Below, piece by piece: positions 43,011-54,993 of a stretch of DNA of 64,000 nucleotides (the stretch's first letter is position 1; each line of letters begins with the position of its first letter). The notes below the pieces were generated by a model that did not search any database, was not told the DNA's origin, and was given only the letters and a program-made list of their open reading frames with translations. The stretch is taken from the NCBI GenBank assembly GCA_033220425.1, contig CM065647.1, forward strand, positions 2,232,001-2,296,000. The letters are read 5' to 3'. The position numbers were made by a program, and so were the translations under genes. The stretch is from Lepraria neglecta. Taxonomy: Eukaryota; Ascomycota; Lecanoromycetes; Lecanorales; Stereocaulaceae.

Positions 43011-43772
43011 CTATAACCCCACCAACCTCCCCAACCTCATCCTCAACCCCTCCCAACTATTCAACTTAGGCCTAACATCCAAATAAAAACTCAACCCCCC
43101 ACCCCTTCCCCTATAAAAATCAATCACATATTCCACCGCCGCCCCCTCACACCTCTCCACAACCCAATCATGCCGATCAAACGGGCTCTCGTACCCCCAT
43201 AACCCAAGCCACCTCGCTCTCGGACTCAACTTTTTACTATCCCCGCTGAAACTCCGTAGCATTGGTCCATCGCAGGGTTGGTTTTGAGGGGCCGCGAATC
43301 GGGCTTCCCAGTCTTTTATTTCTCTCCAGGCGCGCTCGTTGACGGCGTTGTGGATTGGCACGACTGTTGCCATGTCTGAGGCTTGTGGGGAGTGGTTTTT
43401 GCGCTTCATGGCTTCGAAGAACATTTTTTCGGAGGGGTAGATCCAGTTTGAGGAGGGGAGTTGGGGGGCGGTGGATGGTGGTGATGGTGGCGAGTATGGG
43501 GAGGGCGTACTGGTGGTTGGAGAGAGCTCAGAGCGGGGGATGGAGCTTATGACGCGGTCGGATGCTAGGGGCCTTTGATTCGTTATTCGTGGCGGCGGAG
43601 AAGGTGTGGATGTGGATGAGGGCGGAGATGATGGAGGGGGTGGTGCATTATTGTTGCGGGCGTCTTTGGCGGCTTCGAGCCATGCTGTGCGGGCTGAGGG
43701 GTCGACTGGGCAGGCGGAGGGTAGGGCGGAGGGCGGAGGCTGCCGGATTTGGTTTGAGGAGGTGTTTCCCAT
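43011..43772 (-). CDS. CYC3: Cytochrome c heme lyase (holocytochrome c synthase)
   Basis: Intermembrane-space enzyme that attaches heme covalently to apocytochrome c. Single exon, 253 aa, start MGNTSSNQIRQ. Seen: a heme regulatory CPVD motif near residue 21, a proline/serine-rich N-terminal third, then the conserved core NWIYPSEKMFFEAMKRKNHS, VPIHNAVNERAWREIKDWEA (with the catalytic His), GPMLRSFSGDSKKLSPRARW, LGLWGYESPFDRHDWVVERC, EYVIDFYRGR and FYLDVRPKLNSWEGLRMR. One CP motif only, which does not by itself separate the c and c1 types. It faces the Pep12-like gene tail to tail (150 bp) and is divergent from MVD1. Confidence 0.93.
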   Translation of the reverse strand: MGNTSSNQIRQPPPSALPSACPVDPSARTAWLEAAKDARNNNAPPPPSSPPSSTSTPSPPPRITNQRPLASDRVISSIPRSELSPTTSTPSPYSPPSPPSTAPQLPSSNWIYPSEKMFFEAMKRKNHSPQASDMATVVPIHNAVNERAWREIKDWEARFAAPQNQPCDGPMLRSFSGDSKKLSPRARWLGLWGYESPFDRHDWVVERCEGAAVEYVIDFYRGRGGGLSFYLDVRPKLNSWEGLRMRLGRLVGL

Positions 43773-44106
43773 GCTGCTTGTGGAGTAATGTACAGCTCGA
43801 TTCGCCTCAAGTCGAGATAAATGTTAAATAAAGAATGGGAAGGTTTGCCGAGACCTTTTATATGCAGTATTCATGCAGAACAATGGCATTTAAGGTATGC
43901 CCGAAGTACTCCGATTTTCTGTCTTCCATAATCCAAGGTGTCCTTCGCATAAAAGTTAACAGATTTCCATTTCTCGTCTTGTTCTTCATCATTACTACGG
44001 CCACGCACCGTCGGCACTACTGCATGCAGCTAGCCCGAAAGTCAACTTTCCCCACGCACAAGGCTACATGTTCAAACGCTTTCACCAGCTCTACCCCGCC
44101 GACAGC
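43773..44106. promoter_or_regulatory. Divergent promoter, CYC3 / MVD1
   Basis: 334 bp separate the chosen start codons (295 bp if MVD1 begins at its upstream in-frame ATG, 44068). No regulator site could be named. Confidence 0.5.
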
Positions 44107-45288
44107 ATGGCTTCCGACCAAAAAATCTACCGCGCAAGTACCACCGCCCCAGTAAACATCGCCGTAATAAAATACTGGGGCAAGCGAGACCCCACCCTCA
44201 ACCTCCCCACCAATTCCTCCCTCTCAGTCACCCTCTCCCAATCCGACCTCCGCACCCACACAACAGCTTCCTGCTCCTCCACCTATCGAAAAGAGACACC
44301 CGAGGACTCTCTCCTCCTCAATGGCAAATTAGAACCTCTGACAACCCCCCGCTCAATCGCCTGCCTCCGCTCCCTCCGCGCTCTCCGCTCCGAACTTGAG
44401 TCCACGAACCCTTCACTCCCGAAATTATCGACATACCCGCTCCGTTTAGCGAGCTCGAATAATTTCCCTACGGCCGCTGGTCTTGCTTCGTCGGCTGCTG
44501 GCTTCGCGGCGCTGGTTAGGGCTATTGCGGATTTATACGAGCTGCCGCAGTCGCCTACGGAGCTATCACTTATAGCGAGGCAGGGGAGTGGGTCGGCGTG
44601 CAGGAGCCTACTGGGTGGTTATGTGGCATGGGATAAGGGTTCTCGAGACGATGGGACGGACAGCTGTGCTAGGCTCGTGGCGCCGAAAAGCCATTGGCCG
44701 GAAATGAGGGCGTTGATATTAGTAGCGAGCGCGGAGCAGAAATCTGTGAGCAGCACGGCGGGTATGCAGACGACGGTTAAGACATCGGGTCTGTTCAGGC
44801 AGAGGGTGGAAGCTGTACCGCAGCGGATGCTAGAGATGGAGAAAGCGATACGAGAGAAGGACTTTGAGGCGTTTGCGGAGATTACGAGGAAAGAGAGTAA
44901 TTCCTTCCATGCTACTTGTTTGGATACAGATCCCCCGATCTTTTACATGAATGAGACGAGTAAGATGGCTATTAGGGCTGTGGAAGCTATTAATAAAGAG
45001 GCTGGGAGGACGGTTGCGACGTATACGTTTGATGCGGGGCCGAATTGTGTGATTTATTACCTGGAAAAGGACTGGGATTTTCTAGCTGCGAAGTTGGATC
45101 TCGCTTTGGATGGCAAGGAGGGGTGGTCGAAGGAGCGAACATCTGATGCGGGTGGTTTAGGAGTGGGGAATGAGCGAGTAGAAGAGGGTTTAAAGAATGG
45201 TGTGAGTAGGGTTATTATGACTAGTGTGGGTGAGGGCCCGATTAGTGTGCAGGATCATTTGATTGATGAGCATGGGAAGCCGGTGTAG
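44107..45288 (+). CDS. MVD1: Diphosphomevalonate decarboxylase
   Basis: ATP-dependent decarboxylation of mevalonate diphosphate to isopentenyl diphosphate, the last step of the mevalonate pathway (ERG19 in yeast). Single exon. An ATG at 44068 is in frame, but the family start is the MASDQKIYRASTTAPVNIAV at 44107, giving 393 aa against 396 in yeast. Seen: VIKYWGKRDPTLNLPTNSSL, the GHMP ATP loop FPTAAGLASSAAGFAAL near residue 120, GSGSACRSLLGGYVAW, SSTAGMQTT, ESNSFHATCLDTDPPIFYMN, and the catalytic Asp in TFDAGPNCVIYY. The C-terminus ends SVGEGPISVQDHLIDEHGKP. Convergent with ELP1, ends 192 bp apart. Confidence 0.96.
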   Translation: MASDQKIYRASTTAPVNIAVIKYWGKRDPTLNLPTNSSLSVTLSQSDLRTHTTASCSSTYRKETPEDSLLLNGKLEPLTTPRSIACLRSLRALRSELESTNPSLPKLSTYPLRLASSNNFPTAAGLASSAAGFAALVRAIADLYELPQSPTELSLIARQGSGSACRSLLGGYVAWDKGSRDDGTDSCARLVAPKSHWPEMRALILVASAEQKSVSSTAGMQTTVKTSGLFRQRVEAVPQRMLEMEKAIREKDFEAFAEITRKESNSFHATCLDTDPPIFYMNETSKMAIRAVEAINKEAGRTVATYTFDAGPNCVIYYLEKDWDFLAAKLDLALDGKEGWSKERTSDAGGLGVGNERVEEGLKNGVSRVIMTSVGEGPISVQDHLIDEHGKPV

Positions 45289-45480
45289 AGATAGAGCCTG
45301 AGCGAGGAACGCCAATTCAGAGATCGAGGCTGAGCAAAGATTTTGCAATTTACGTGGCTTTATACCCATGGAGGATGCTTGCGAGGGGTCAGGTTGCCGC
45401 ACCATGTACAAGAAAATATCGACAGATGATTCGAACTTTTCTTTTCATGCATGGTAATTAAACCAGTAGAGATGCGAAGT

Positions 45481-48400
45481 CTATCGACCAAGCAGAGAGA
45501 GTCTCCCGAACTCTTTGACAACAGGCATCTCCCTTTGCTTTTCTCCCTCCAGCGTATCACACAACACCCCCTCTCCACCCTTCGGTCTCCCTTCCTCCCC
45601 CTGGCCCTCATCGGCCTCCACAGTCGACTTCTTGAAGGTATCCTGAAAGACCTCCCTAGCACATCCCGTGCAAAGTTCTACAAGCTCCACCATCGCATTC
45701 TCCACAGCCCTAGCCCTCTCCCTCATTCCCCTCCTCATCAACCCAACAATTAACCTCTCTACCTCCTCATTAACGAGGTTAACCCTATCGATCAATCTCC
45801 CAACGCTGTTGACTAAATACTCCTCTTCATACATACTCCCTTTCTTCCCTCTCGCGCGCTTCCTCTCTTCTCTCCGTCTGTTCTTTGATGTGCGTCTAGT
45901 AGCATTCGTGCCGACTGTGCCTGTGCGGTTCGTGTAGCGGGTGAATAGCGACCCGCCTGTCGTAGACGTATCCGTAGGTGCGAGGGAGACGTTATCAGGG
46001 ATATCTGCCCCTTCATTGACGTCGCCATCGAAGAATGCCAAAGGGTCTTCAGCCTTCTTGGTTCGCAGCTCGCGAATCCGTGGAACTTGCGCATTGATTT
46101 GGCTTCTACAGTCAGCAAGCAAGTCAGTCATCGACGCCATTCCTTCCACCAATCCCACATCGATGACTGAGTCAAGTAGATCAGATCGTTGGTGAAAGCC
46201 GATAACGCGAAGAGCGTCGGCAAAGTAATAGCCTTTGCAGAAGAGACGAGCTGCCGTGGCCACGTCAGAGAGGTAATCGAGGTGCATTGTTGCTGCTGAG
46301 AAATGGTCTTTGGATTCGATGAGGGCTTCGGCGAGGGAGTGCGCGAGGGAATGGAGTTGGGGTTGGGGCAAAGGGATAAGAGTAGCGCAGGAAAGGGACT
46401 CTTTCCAGAGGTGGGCTTGACGGAATGATTCGCTAGCTGCGGTGTAGTCGTTGAGGAATTCGTAGGCTGTAGGCGGTCAGCTGAGGGGGCACATGATGAG
46501 TCAAGGGCAAACAGACCAATACCAGCGTCCTTGAAGTTACCGTTCGTCTGAAGATAGTCCGCGTACAGCCGCAAGATCTCCTTGAGCTTCTCCTCCTGAT
46601 AACGATAGAATTCGAGAGCTTCAGAATACAAGCTGTGCTTTACGGCGTAGGATTTGACTTCGTCGAAAGCACTTAGTTCACACAGATGTCTCAACGCCTT
46701 CGGGAATCGACTAAGGTGATTGTCAATTGAGTATTGACGTCGAAGGGCTGGCATGCCTTGCAGATTCTGCAGGAAGGGGAGGTATTCTTTGGGGTCCTAG
46801 TCATCCTTTAGCACTGTTTACAATCCTCAGGTTTGGATTTGCTACCTTCTGGGATTGCTGGGCTACCAATAAGGCCAGCTCAAGGTCGTAGAGTCCAAGA
46901 GCGTTGTCGTAAAGTTGATTGACATCCGCCAAAAAGCAGATATGTTCAATGGCTGAATCGACCAACTCTGGATTCTTGCCTGCACTATGTTAGCAGAAGT
47001 GTGAGAACGGTCCTTACTTACTCACTTCTTAGCCCAGCAATCTGGCCTAGACCTGCATCTAGATTGGGTGGTGATTTGCAGACATGAGCTGTAACAACGT
47101 TCTGAAAGTGGGTTGATGTACGGCTTTTCAGAGCATTGAGGAAAGCGTCGCAAATTCGATTGACCTTGGAGGCTTTATTATCAGGTGTTTCCAGACTTTG
47201 AATTTCGGCACCATCAGCAGGATTCCTGAGTGTTTCTCTGTACATGGTCTTGGACACATCTTCTTCCCTGCTCATCGTTAGCTGTAAATCATATCCAGAA
47301 GGGAGCTGGCTGACCTGAGTTGAGAAAGGAATAAGTCAATATGCTCCACCTTTTGGGCTTGATCGATGAAAGTTTCCACATTTGAAATGAATTGCTGGGA
47401 AGCATGATCATGCAGGATGTTCATGTCGACCCTTTGGTTCCTGCACGCCAAAAACGCTTTCTTGTACTTCTTCTTGTTGATGTTATCCCGTATCCCCGCA
47501 AGTACAAGTGCTCGGGGATAAATGGTCTCCAGATTGCCCCTGGGCATTTGCATTACCAGGGCGAAGGTCGAAGGCATGACTGTTACCAGTTTGGCTCCTC
47601 GTTCAATGCTACGGCATCTTTCATCTGACTCAGGCGTGTCCGGCGGTATCTCAAGATCTGTGGAGGTCAGTCATTTGGGTGATCTAATTTATGATGCTGA
47701 TTCATACCATCAACTTTCTCTCCCAAATGGACGAATTTCAATAGATGTTGGCTGGTGGTGAAGATTAAATGAGCAGGTGTTACCAAGAACGAAGTGCAAT
47801 TCCTAGCCAAACGACGATCATTGGCAAATAAAGAGCCGCTCTCCGATAGGCTGAAGACAACAGCTTTTATAGCATGTCTACTTGCGCCATTCAACAGACC
47901 ATTTGCCGGAGGCTCACACTCTTTTTCCCACCGTATAGCATCAACTCCTGGGTTTAGAGGCCGGAAGAGTCCAAATTCTGTGTCATTGCGCTCGTTGAAC
48001 TCGTAGATTTCCACCTCTAAGTCCTCAGGCCCGATAGTCTCGTTTTGGTCTGGCATAAGATAGGTTGTGGAGGCCGAATTGGGTCCGTTGGTGATTATGC
48101 CTTCGACTGTTTTGCCAAAGTGACAAAAGTGATGTGAAGGCGCGTTACCATCCTCATCTAGAATCCAAACCTTAGATCCCGACGGCTCTTGTGAAAGGTG
48201 CACAAAGAAACCATTTGTGCTGTATGCGATCTGAGCATTCATCATATCAGGTAATGCTTTCCTTGTCGGGAAGCCTGATGCCCAGACTGGCGACGGTGGC
48301 TTTTGCGCTCTAGATTCTAAGGACCATCTATAAAAAGAACAACCTTCATCGTGCAACACAGCGATTGTTACAGTATTTGGATCTTGAGTGACGGGGGAGA

Positions 48401-49805
48401 TGGCGACATCTACAGCGTTACTCTCTAGGCTAATTTCGTGCTGGGCCATGGGCGGGGGCACATTGGCAAAGCGCATTGCAGTCAATTTAAGACATTCTGT
48501 TGAAAGTAAGTACGGATCTCTCAAAAGGCTCTTGATGCTTACTCCCGTCGATTACAGCCACAATACCATAATCGTTTGGTGGCGAAGTAGCACCACTGGA
48601 GACAGTTGAAGTATATGCCAGTCTTTGGATCCCAGCTATGCAATGCAATTCAGTAAATTAATCGCTATTCAAGCCAAAGTTATGGGCTTACCTATGGAGC
48701 TTAAGGTAAAGTGTAAAGGTTTCTCTGGATGCCACCTCAAAGACACACCATGGTCAGACAGCTCTTTTGACACAGAGAAGACTTCTTGCTTGAGATAATA
48801 ATGATAATTCCCTATGGTCCATAGCTGGACCCTATCTTTGCAACAGACAGCGAGTACTGAAGAGTCAACGTTCCACTTCAATGAGATAGTGGAACCCCAT
48901 TCCTGTAAATCCTCTTTGCTAAGGCGCAATTCGAATTGTCCGTGGCGTAGACCATTCCTCTCAAAGAACACCACTTTGGCACTTTCATTGAGGTACTGTA
49001 CACCAGCTAGGAGGTCACCTGCCGGCCTCCATCTCAGAGCGCCAACGAGGCCATCGACGGGCTCACTGACGCTGTCTAGAATGCCTTCTCTAGAGTAGAC
49101 TCGGATGACTCGTCGCGAGTCCGATTCGATACAGTTCACTGCCAGGAAGGCACCATCTCCGCGCCAGCTAATGGTGGTCTCCTTGGCATCATGTGGACTC
49201 AAGATACCCTCATCCACAGTCTCAGGCATAGTAGGATCTCGAAGCGCTCTTGCCTTTTTCCCTTTGAATTGAGTTTCCGCCTTTCCCCAGCCAACTGAAA
49301 CATGATTGGATGCTTTGAGATCATCAGACGTGAAAGTGACATCTGTAACATTTTCGAAATCTCTAGTCATGTAAAGCAGCGTATCTGCCCTTGTAGTAAT
49401 GGCAACCAGCTCTTCATCAGGGGACCAAGCTGCAGCCGAAATACCGGCATCGACAGAGCCCACAATCTCGATCTTCTCTTCTCCAGTTTGAGGCTCTTCG
49501 CGGACAATAATAATGTCTCCACCAGCAAGCACGAGGCATGCAGTCAAAGAATCAGAGAAATAGTGAAAATTCAATATTTTGTCACACGCGAGATCTGGTA
49601 GCGGACATGGCGCATCCCAGGATGCCATGGGCTGAAATGTCTGGTCATACTTCTTCCAGCGTTTGAGTTCAAGAAGAACATTGTCCTTGGTAGGCCCGAA
49701 GGCGCAGATTACGCTGTCATTTGCAACATCCCATGCAGATGCCGTTAATTCGAGCCCGGGTGGATTCTTAAGTAGCGAGCGATGGATGTTCCTTAGGTTC
49801 CGCAT
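45481..49805 (-). CDS. ELP1: Elongator complex subunit 1 (IKAP/Iki3)
   Basis: Scaffold of Elongator, which adds the 5-carboxymethyl group to wobble uridine of tRNA. Eight exons: 49805-48692, 48635-48543, 48496-47708, 47657-47315, 47267-47026, 46979-46846, 46796-46517, 46466-45481; all introns are 46-56 nt and in phase. Product 1,326 aa (yeast 1,349). N-terminal beta-propellers: LRNIHRSLLKNPPGLELTAS, AAWSPDEELVAITTRADTLL, SWRGDGAFLAVNCIESDSRR, LRWRPAGDLLAGVQY, VSLRWHPEKPLHFTLSS. C-terminal TPR-like region: INKKKYKKAFLACRNQRVDM, LSRFPKALRHLCELSAFDEV, YAVKHSLYSEALEFYRYQEE, ARLFCKGYYFADALRVIGF, then a basic stretch RTSKNRRREERKRARGKKGS known in Elp1 for tRNA contact. Confidence 0.97.
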
Positions 49806-50132
49806 CGCTGTGGGTCAATCGAGATCTCATGATATCATTTTTCTATCATTGATGTGATCTGGTGCAGAGTCGAGTTGAATACTACAATTTGCGGAGGATT
49901 TTTGTGGGTTTCCACAGAAAAGTTTTGATGCCAAGACTTTTCCCAGACGCCACACTTCACGTTTGGTCCATTGATACGGAGTGTTTGGTTGTATGAATGA
50001 TTCCATTCCTAGCTAATAGAATCTGTATATTCACAGCAGGCACACAGCCACAAAAAGAGTCCCAGTCCACCCTCTGAAGCCGCACCCATCTTTGCGTCTT
50101 GCCCCACCTTTTTGCTCCTCCTAACAATACAC
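49806..50132. other. Intergenic between ELP1 5' end and COX8 3' end
   Basis: 327 bp; ELP1 promoter and COX8 3' untranslated sequence. Nothing else seen. Confidence 0.5.
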
Positions 50133-50471
50133 CTATTTGTTCTTCTTCGTCTGCCAGACTGCGAGGTTTCTTAGTATTCAGATAAAATCCAAGTATATGC
50201 CCAATCATACCTGCGACACCGAACGGCAATCCAAAGAAAAAGGCTGTCCCAAGTCAGCAATGCCACGTCCATTCGCATCTCTGTATCACTCACCCATCGT
50301 TCCCCAGTATCTAACAGCAAAGTACTTCGTCAGAGGATTAAATGGTATGTTGCTTCGAGGGCCTTCGGGATAATGGTATGGACTTGAGAGACGTGCGGCG
50401 GAGGTTCGAAAGCCACGGCTCGCGATCATCGATGGTGCCTTTGAGGCTCGGAATGCCGTTCGTGAAAGCAT
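50133..50471 (-). CDS. COX8: Cytochrome c oxidase subunit VIIc family (yeast Cox8)
   Basis: Small single-pass inner-membrane subunit of complex IV. Three exons: 50471-50294, 50243-50211 (33 nt), 50158-50133 (26 nt), giving 78 aa; introns 50 and 52 nt. Presequence MLSRTAFRASKAPSMIASRG with FRTSAARL, then the hallmark SSPYHYPEGPRSNIPFNPLT, KYFAVRYWGTMAFFFGLPFG and VWQTKKNK at the end. Exons 2 and 3 are too short to be seen as open frames and are placed from the family. The start is the ATG of the arginine-rich presequence. Confidence 0.93.
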
Positions 50472-50767
50472 CTAGATTGTCAGAAGATTGCCATACCCTA
50501 ACTTCGGACCTTCGTACCTTGGTGATTGATCGTTGTACTCGCGATGGTTGAGCTTGGAGCTCGGCGGTGATGAGGTCGACTGTCTCGCCTCGTAAGGCTT
50601 AGAATAGCGTGATGCACCCCGGCTTCGGCTCACGATTTTCGAAGATTAGAAGAGCCTCAAGACTCAGACTTTTATGAACAACTGATAGAGCAGCTTCATA
50701 GCTCCTGAGACCCTCTTTAAGCCTAAACTCATCCTGCACTGCCTACCTCTACGATTAAAAGGCCACA
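50472..50767. promoter_or_regulatory. Divergent promoter, COX8 / ILV6
   Basis: 296 bp between start codons. A GACTCA word (TGAGTC on the other strand) lies near 50660, matching six of seven positions of the Gcn4/CPC1 site, which would suit ILV6; this is suggestive only. Confidence 0.4.
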
Positions 50768-51820
50768 ATGGCCGCCCGCCGCACGCTTACCTCCCTCCCC
50801 TCCCTCCCCTCACGCTTCACGCCCGCAAAACCAATCGGTCAAGCTTCGAAGCACCTCTTTCCTCGAAGAACGCAGCACACGACCTCCTCAACCTCAGCAC
50901 TCGCCTACAAAGCTCTCCACCGCCGCATCAACCCCCTCCCAACCAACGAGCCTCTCCCCTCCTGGTCCGCCCCAGCCGCTGTCTCCTCCATCCTTTACGA
51001 AACGCCCCTACCTTCACAGCTTCCTCCGAAAAGGCATATACTCAATTGCCTCGTGCAGAATGAGCCTGGTGTCCTATCTCGGGTTTCCGGTATTCTTGCT
51101 GCCAGAGGTTTCAATATTGATAGCTTGGTGGTGTGCAATACGGAGGTTGAAGACCTATCTCGCATGACAATTGTGCTATCAGGCCAAGATGGCGTGGTCG
51201 AGCAAGCACGCCGCCAACTAGAAGACTTAGTCCCCGTATGGGCAGTATTAGACTACACAGCAGCGCCCCTAGTACAACGAGAGCTCCTACTCGCAAAAAT
51301 CTCAATGCTCGGCCCCGAATATTTCGAAGACCTAATGGCGCATCACAGAGAGATGACAGTCGCGGATGTTTCGAGGGCCGAAGCAGTGGCGGCAGCGGAT
51401 CTGGAACAAGAAAAATTCAGGGAACAACAGGATGAGGGCAGTGATTATCACCCTAGTCGATTGGCGGCGAGTCAGGCATTGAGGCATAAGCATGAGCATT
51501 TGGAGGCTATTACGCATTTGACGCATCAGTTTGGTGGGAAGGTGTTGGATATTAGTACGAATAATTGTGTTGTGGAAGTGTGAGTCTTGACCCCATCAGA
51601 TCCCTTATGCCGTCAAACCCATGCTGAAGTGTATCTTCCCAGCTCCGCAAAACCCACACGTATAGATGCCTTCATGAAGCTCATCTCCCCCTTCGGAATT
51701 CTCGAATCCGCACGAACAGGCCTTATGGCTCTCCCACGGTCACCTCTACACGGTCCAGCAGAGGAGATCGAGAAAGATGCAGGCGACTTGGTGGATGCGA
51801 GCTCTCTACCTCCCGGATAG
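50768..51820 (+). CDS. ILV6: Acetolactate synthase regulatory (small) subunit
   Basis: Mitochondrial regulatory subunit conferring valine feedback inhibition on acetolactate synthase in branched-chain amino acid synthesis. Exon 1 is 50768-51579 and exon 2 is 51643-51820 (intron 63 nt), giving 329 aa. Presequence MAARRTLTSLPSLPSRFTP, then the ACT domain from KRHILNCLVQNEPGVLSRVS through GILAARGFNIDSLVVCNTEV, DLVPVWAVLDYTAAPLVQRE, KISMLGPEYFEDL, a fungal acidic insert (AAADLEQEKFREQQDEGSDY), and a second ACT-like region HLTHQFGGKVLDISTNNCVV joined across the intron to SAKPTRIDAFMKLISPFGIL ESARTGLMALPRSP. Without exon 2 the frame would stop early after CVVEV. Confidence 0.96.
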
Positions 51821-52156
51821 ACATTTGGTAGTATTGCATATACCCAATATACTTCGGTCTAGCGCCGGCGTTCTCATATGAAGCCTTTCTGGGCGGGTCA
51901 CTTGGATATGTAGCACCTTGTATATATATCGCTACATCCAAGTATCTGACCGAGTAATCCGCTGAACTCCCGACTATCCGATTCAAATCGCGGCAGATAG
52001 CTCAAACGCAAGCAAGCAAGGATCGAATATGTACTGCTGCCTCCCAACGCCATATCGTCACCAACTCCTGTCCAAGCAGCCCAGTCCCTCATGTTACATC
52101 TCAGCAATATCAATATCCACTTACACCCTCATCACTACCACCCCGTCACAAACACC
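51821..52156. other. Convergent 3' region, ILV6 / Tag1-like
   Basis: 336 bp between two stop codons; 3' ends of both genes. Nothing else seen. Confidence 0.5.
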
Positions 52157-54993
52157 CTAAATAGGCCTAACACCCGCCCCAACCCCCCTCCCCAAAAACC
52201 AAACCCGTTCCCTCCATCTCCCAACCCCAACCTCAACCTCAGCCCTCGCATCCAACTTCAACCGTCCCCCCACAGCCTCCTTAACAGCCTCATACCCAAC
52301 CCCACTAATATCCCAATCAACCGGCAACTTAGGACTCGTGCTCGCTCCCGGCGGCACCTCAAACGGAAGCTCATACAGTATTACACCAACAGGCTCCGTG
52401 TGGTTGTAAAACGCTGTTGCGTTTAAGAAGGAGATAGTGATGGTGGAGTGGGCGAGGGGGGAGAGGAGTGTGAATGTTGCGGTGGATGTGAAGAGGTGGA
52501 ATGTGGCGTCGTCTATGAATTTTGGGGCGCGAGGGTCTCGATCATCGTCATCATCGTCTGGATCCTTGTTGGGATTCTTAGGTGGGGTGAGTTTGGGTGT
52601 TGGGATGTCAATGGAGAAGTGGGAGAGGGCACGGCCGAGGGAGGGTTGGTGAGGGATGCTGCCGGGGTGGGTGGTTAGGGTTATGGATGTGTTGTAGCCT
52701 ACGTTACATTAGAACATTGGGGTTAGAAGAGGGCAGGGTAGCTGACCGGATATGTACTGTGAGAGGAGCTCGCGGCCTTGAGCTGCGCCTTTCTTGTTCA
52801 GGGGATCCCAGAGAGCTTCGACAGTGATGTTTTCGTTCCTGCCAGGGACAACAGAGACATTTCTTGCGGTGGCATGGCCTATTTCCGTGCCATTACTCAA
52901 GAGCTTGATGTTCACATATGGTACCACTGCAGAGTACTCCGTAGGGTTCGTAATATTGACCTTAGCTTCAAATAAGAGCGTTGACTTCGTAGTATCCAAG
53001 ATTCGTAAGGAGCCAATCTGAGGCGAGAAGCCCTTTAGATTGCCGCCAGATATTGCTACAGGTCACAGACCATCAGCATTTGAGATGTCATATATGTTGC
53101 TAACGTACATTCGTAGAGAAAAGGAAACTAACGCTTGACAAACACCTTGCCCTCTGCTGGTATATCACGAACCACAAACTTCCCAAGCGCCGTCTCAGTC
53201 TCGACGTCAACATCAGCCTTTACTCCAAGTACCACCTTCTTGCCTCCGAAAACCATATCTTGCACTAAATCCGAAAACACATCATTGTCCGTAATTTCCA
53301 AAGGAGCGTTCTTCACCGCGGAGTCTACTGCCAGACCAGCGTCTACATCATCATGGGCCTCAATTCGAGTCGAATTCGCTTTCTGCCATTTACTGAGGTC
53401 AAGATGGCCGAGCTTCTTCTTGTGGTAGAATACATCTGCATTCGCTCGTACGTGGCCAACGTCAATTGGGAAGTTCATCTCTTTCGGCAGGCCAACAATA
53501 GCCTTGACAATCGCGGATATTCTCGGTGAGGCTTCAGGTGTACCAGGGGAAGCAAAAGGATCTGGTAGGCTGAAATGCACGTCCGCGAGTGAGAAGTTGC
53601 GGATAAGGCTCCCAATAGTCTTGCCAGGAAACGGGACTGGTACAGTGACGCTCTTGATCAGTTCCGTCACCCAATCAGGTGTTTCGCCCGATGGAGCATT
53701 CGAGCCGCGAACGAAGATGGTTGTTTCGTCACCGCTAATGTAGTCTCCTAGCAAGACGTCGAGGGGCGATTTCTCTGTCTGTGGACATATAGCGAGTAGA
53801 GGTTGGGGTAAATCCCGAATGAATCCCCGAACTTGGACCTGGACATCCTTCTTGGGCTCTACCTCAATCTCCTCGGTTGTTGCATCTGCAAGGCGAATAT
53901 ACGGCTGTTCAGGAGAGCAGTCTTGCACCAAGATGTCAAAGCCGAGCGGGGGTACGGTGAATTTGACCGGGTAATCGTTCGTCAAGTCTAAGGATACATC
54001 TGCCGCCATGTCTCTTTCATTGTTGGGTAACTTGACTTCGTGGAAGTTCAGCTTCGTTATGTTGTACTTGGGTAACACGGCTAGTTCATTGCCTATCGCG
54101 ACCCAATAGAGTCATTTTGGGGGTCCTCTACCGTTGAGCATAGCACTAAAGCGGTAGAAATACTCACCACTGAATACAATCGTCTCCGCGATACTCTGAG
54201 TTCCGAGACCAAAGATCCCCGACTTCAATGGAACATCTGCAACTCCTCTTACTGTCAAACGCCCAACCCTTCCCTCAAGCCAGTCGTTCGCCATTCGTCG
54301 TATGCCATCTAAATCTCCGGCTGAAAGGTCGCTCAGGAAATCGATGTGCGTAGTGTGGCCGTCCCTGATGTCCACCACGATGGGCGGGACATCCGCGGTC
54401 CCAAGCAAAATATCATCATACTCCGGTAGATATACCTCCACTTTCGATTGCTTGCTTTCCACCTTTCTCGCAATCCAGGTGCCCGCACGACCCAGATCCC
54501 TTACTGGCCTCCTATGCACCCTCGACCCATCCAGCTTGAAGTCCCCTTGGATTCTTGCTCTTACTCCCGTGGCTGTGAAAGAATCAATTGAGAGATTCGT
54601 AGGCTCAAAGACCATCGCCTCCTTCGCATACTCTTCAACCACTGCCGGCGCTGCGAACCCGAGGCATAGTATGACAATAATGACAAGGCCCAGTAGTATC
54701 AAAGCAACAACCGTTGGCCATCTCGTAGACTTCTTCTTGCTCGAATTTCCGTACTGTAGTGATCTTAATGAGGATGCGGCAGGTGACGAAGCTTGGCCAT
54801 TGGCATGCTCATCTCCATGGTCTGTGTGGTTGGCGTCTTGTGAGAGTAGAGGAGTCTCCTCGTCTGAGTGTTTTGACTGAGTTGAACATTTGGATCTCGT
54901 CGAAGCCTTCGATCTTTGAGATGGAGGTCGCTCAGATCTTGATTGTTGGGCGTCTTCCTCGCCTAGGAGGGGTTTTGTGGCTTCGTCAGGCAT
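52157..54993 (-). CDS. Vacuolar membrane DUF3712 protein, Tag1-like
   Basis: Single-pass vacuolar membrane protein with a large lumenal part. Four exons: 54993-54168, 54092-53133, 53055-52747, 52698-52157, giving 878 aa. Cytosolic N-terminus MPDEATKPLLGEEDAQ and DEETPLLSQDANH carry PLL/LL acidic-dileucine vacuolar sorting motifs; one TM helix near residue 95 (VVALILLGLVIIVILCLGF); then repeated beta-rich lumenal domains (IVVDIRDGHTTHIDFLSDLS, LTVRGVADVPLKSGIFGLGT, FTVPPLGFDILVQDCSPEQP, FEAKVNITNPTEYSAVVPYV) with N-glycosylation sites such as NVS, NIT and NAT. Topology, length and DUF3712-type repeats fit yeast Tag1 (Ylr173w), which ends autophagy during long starvation; orthology is an inference. 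A run of Asp (DPDDDDDDRDP) lies in exon 4. Confidence 0.82.

Noticed and set aside
43355-43831. Gly/Arg-rich plus-strand and His/Pro-rich minus-strand frames
   Set aside because: Other registers of the proline-rich N-terminal part of cytochrome c heme lyase.
50790-50815. CCTCCCTCCC run as a regulatory quadruplex
   Set aside because: It lies in the ILV6 presequence coding region and is explained by Ser/Leu/Pro codons.
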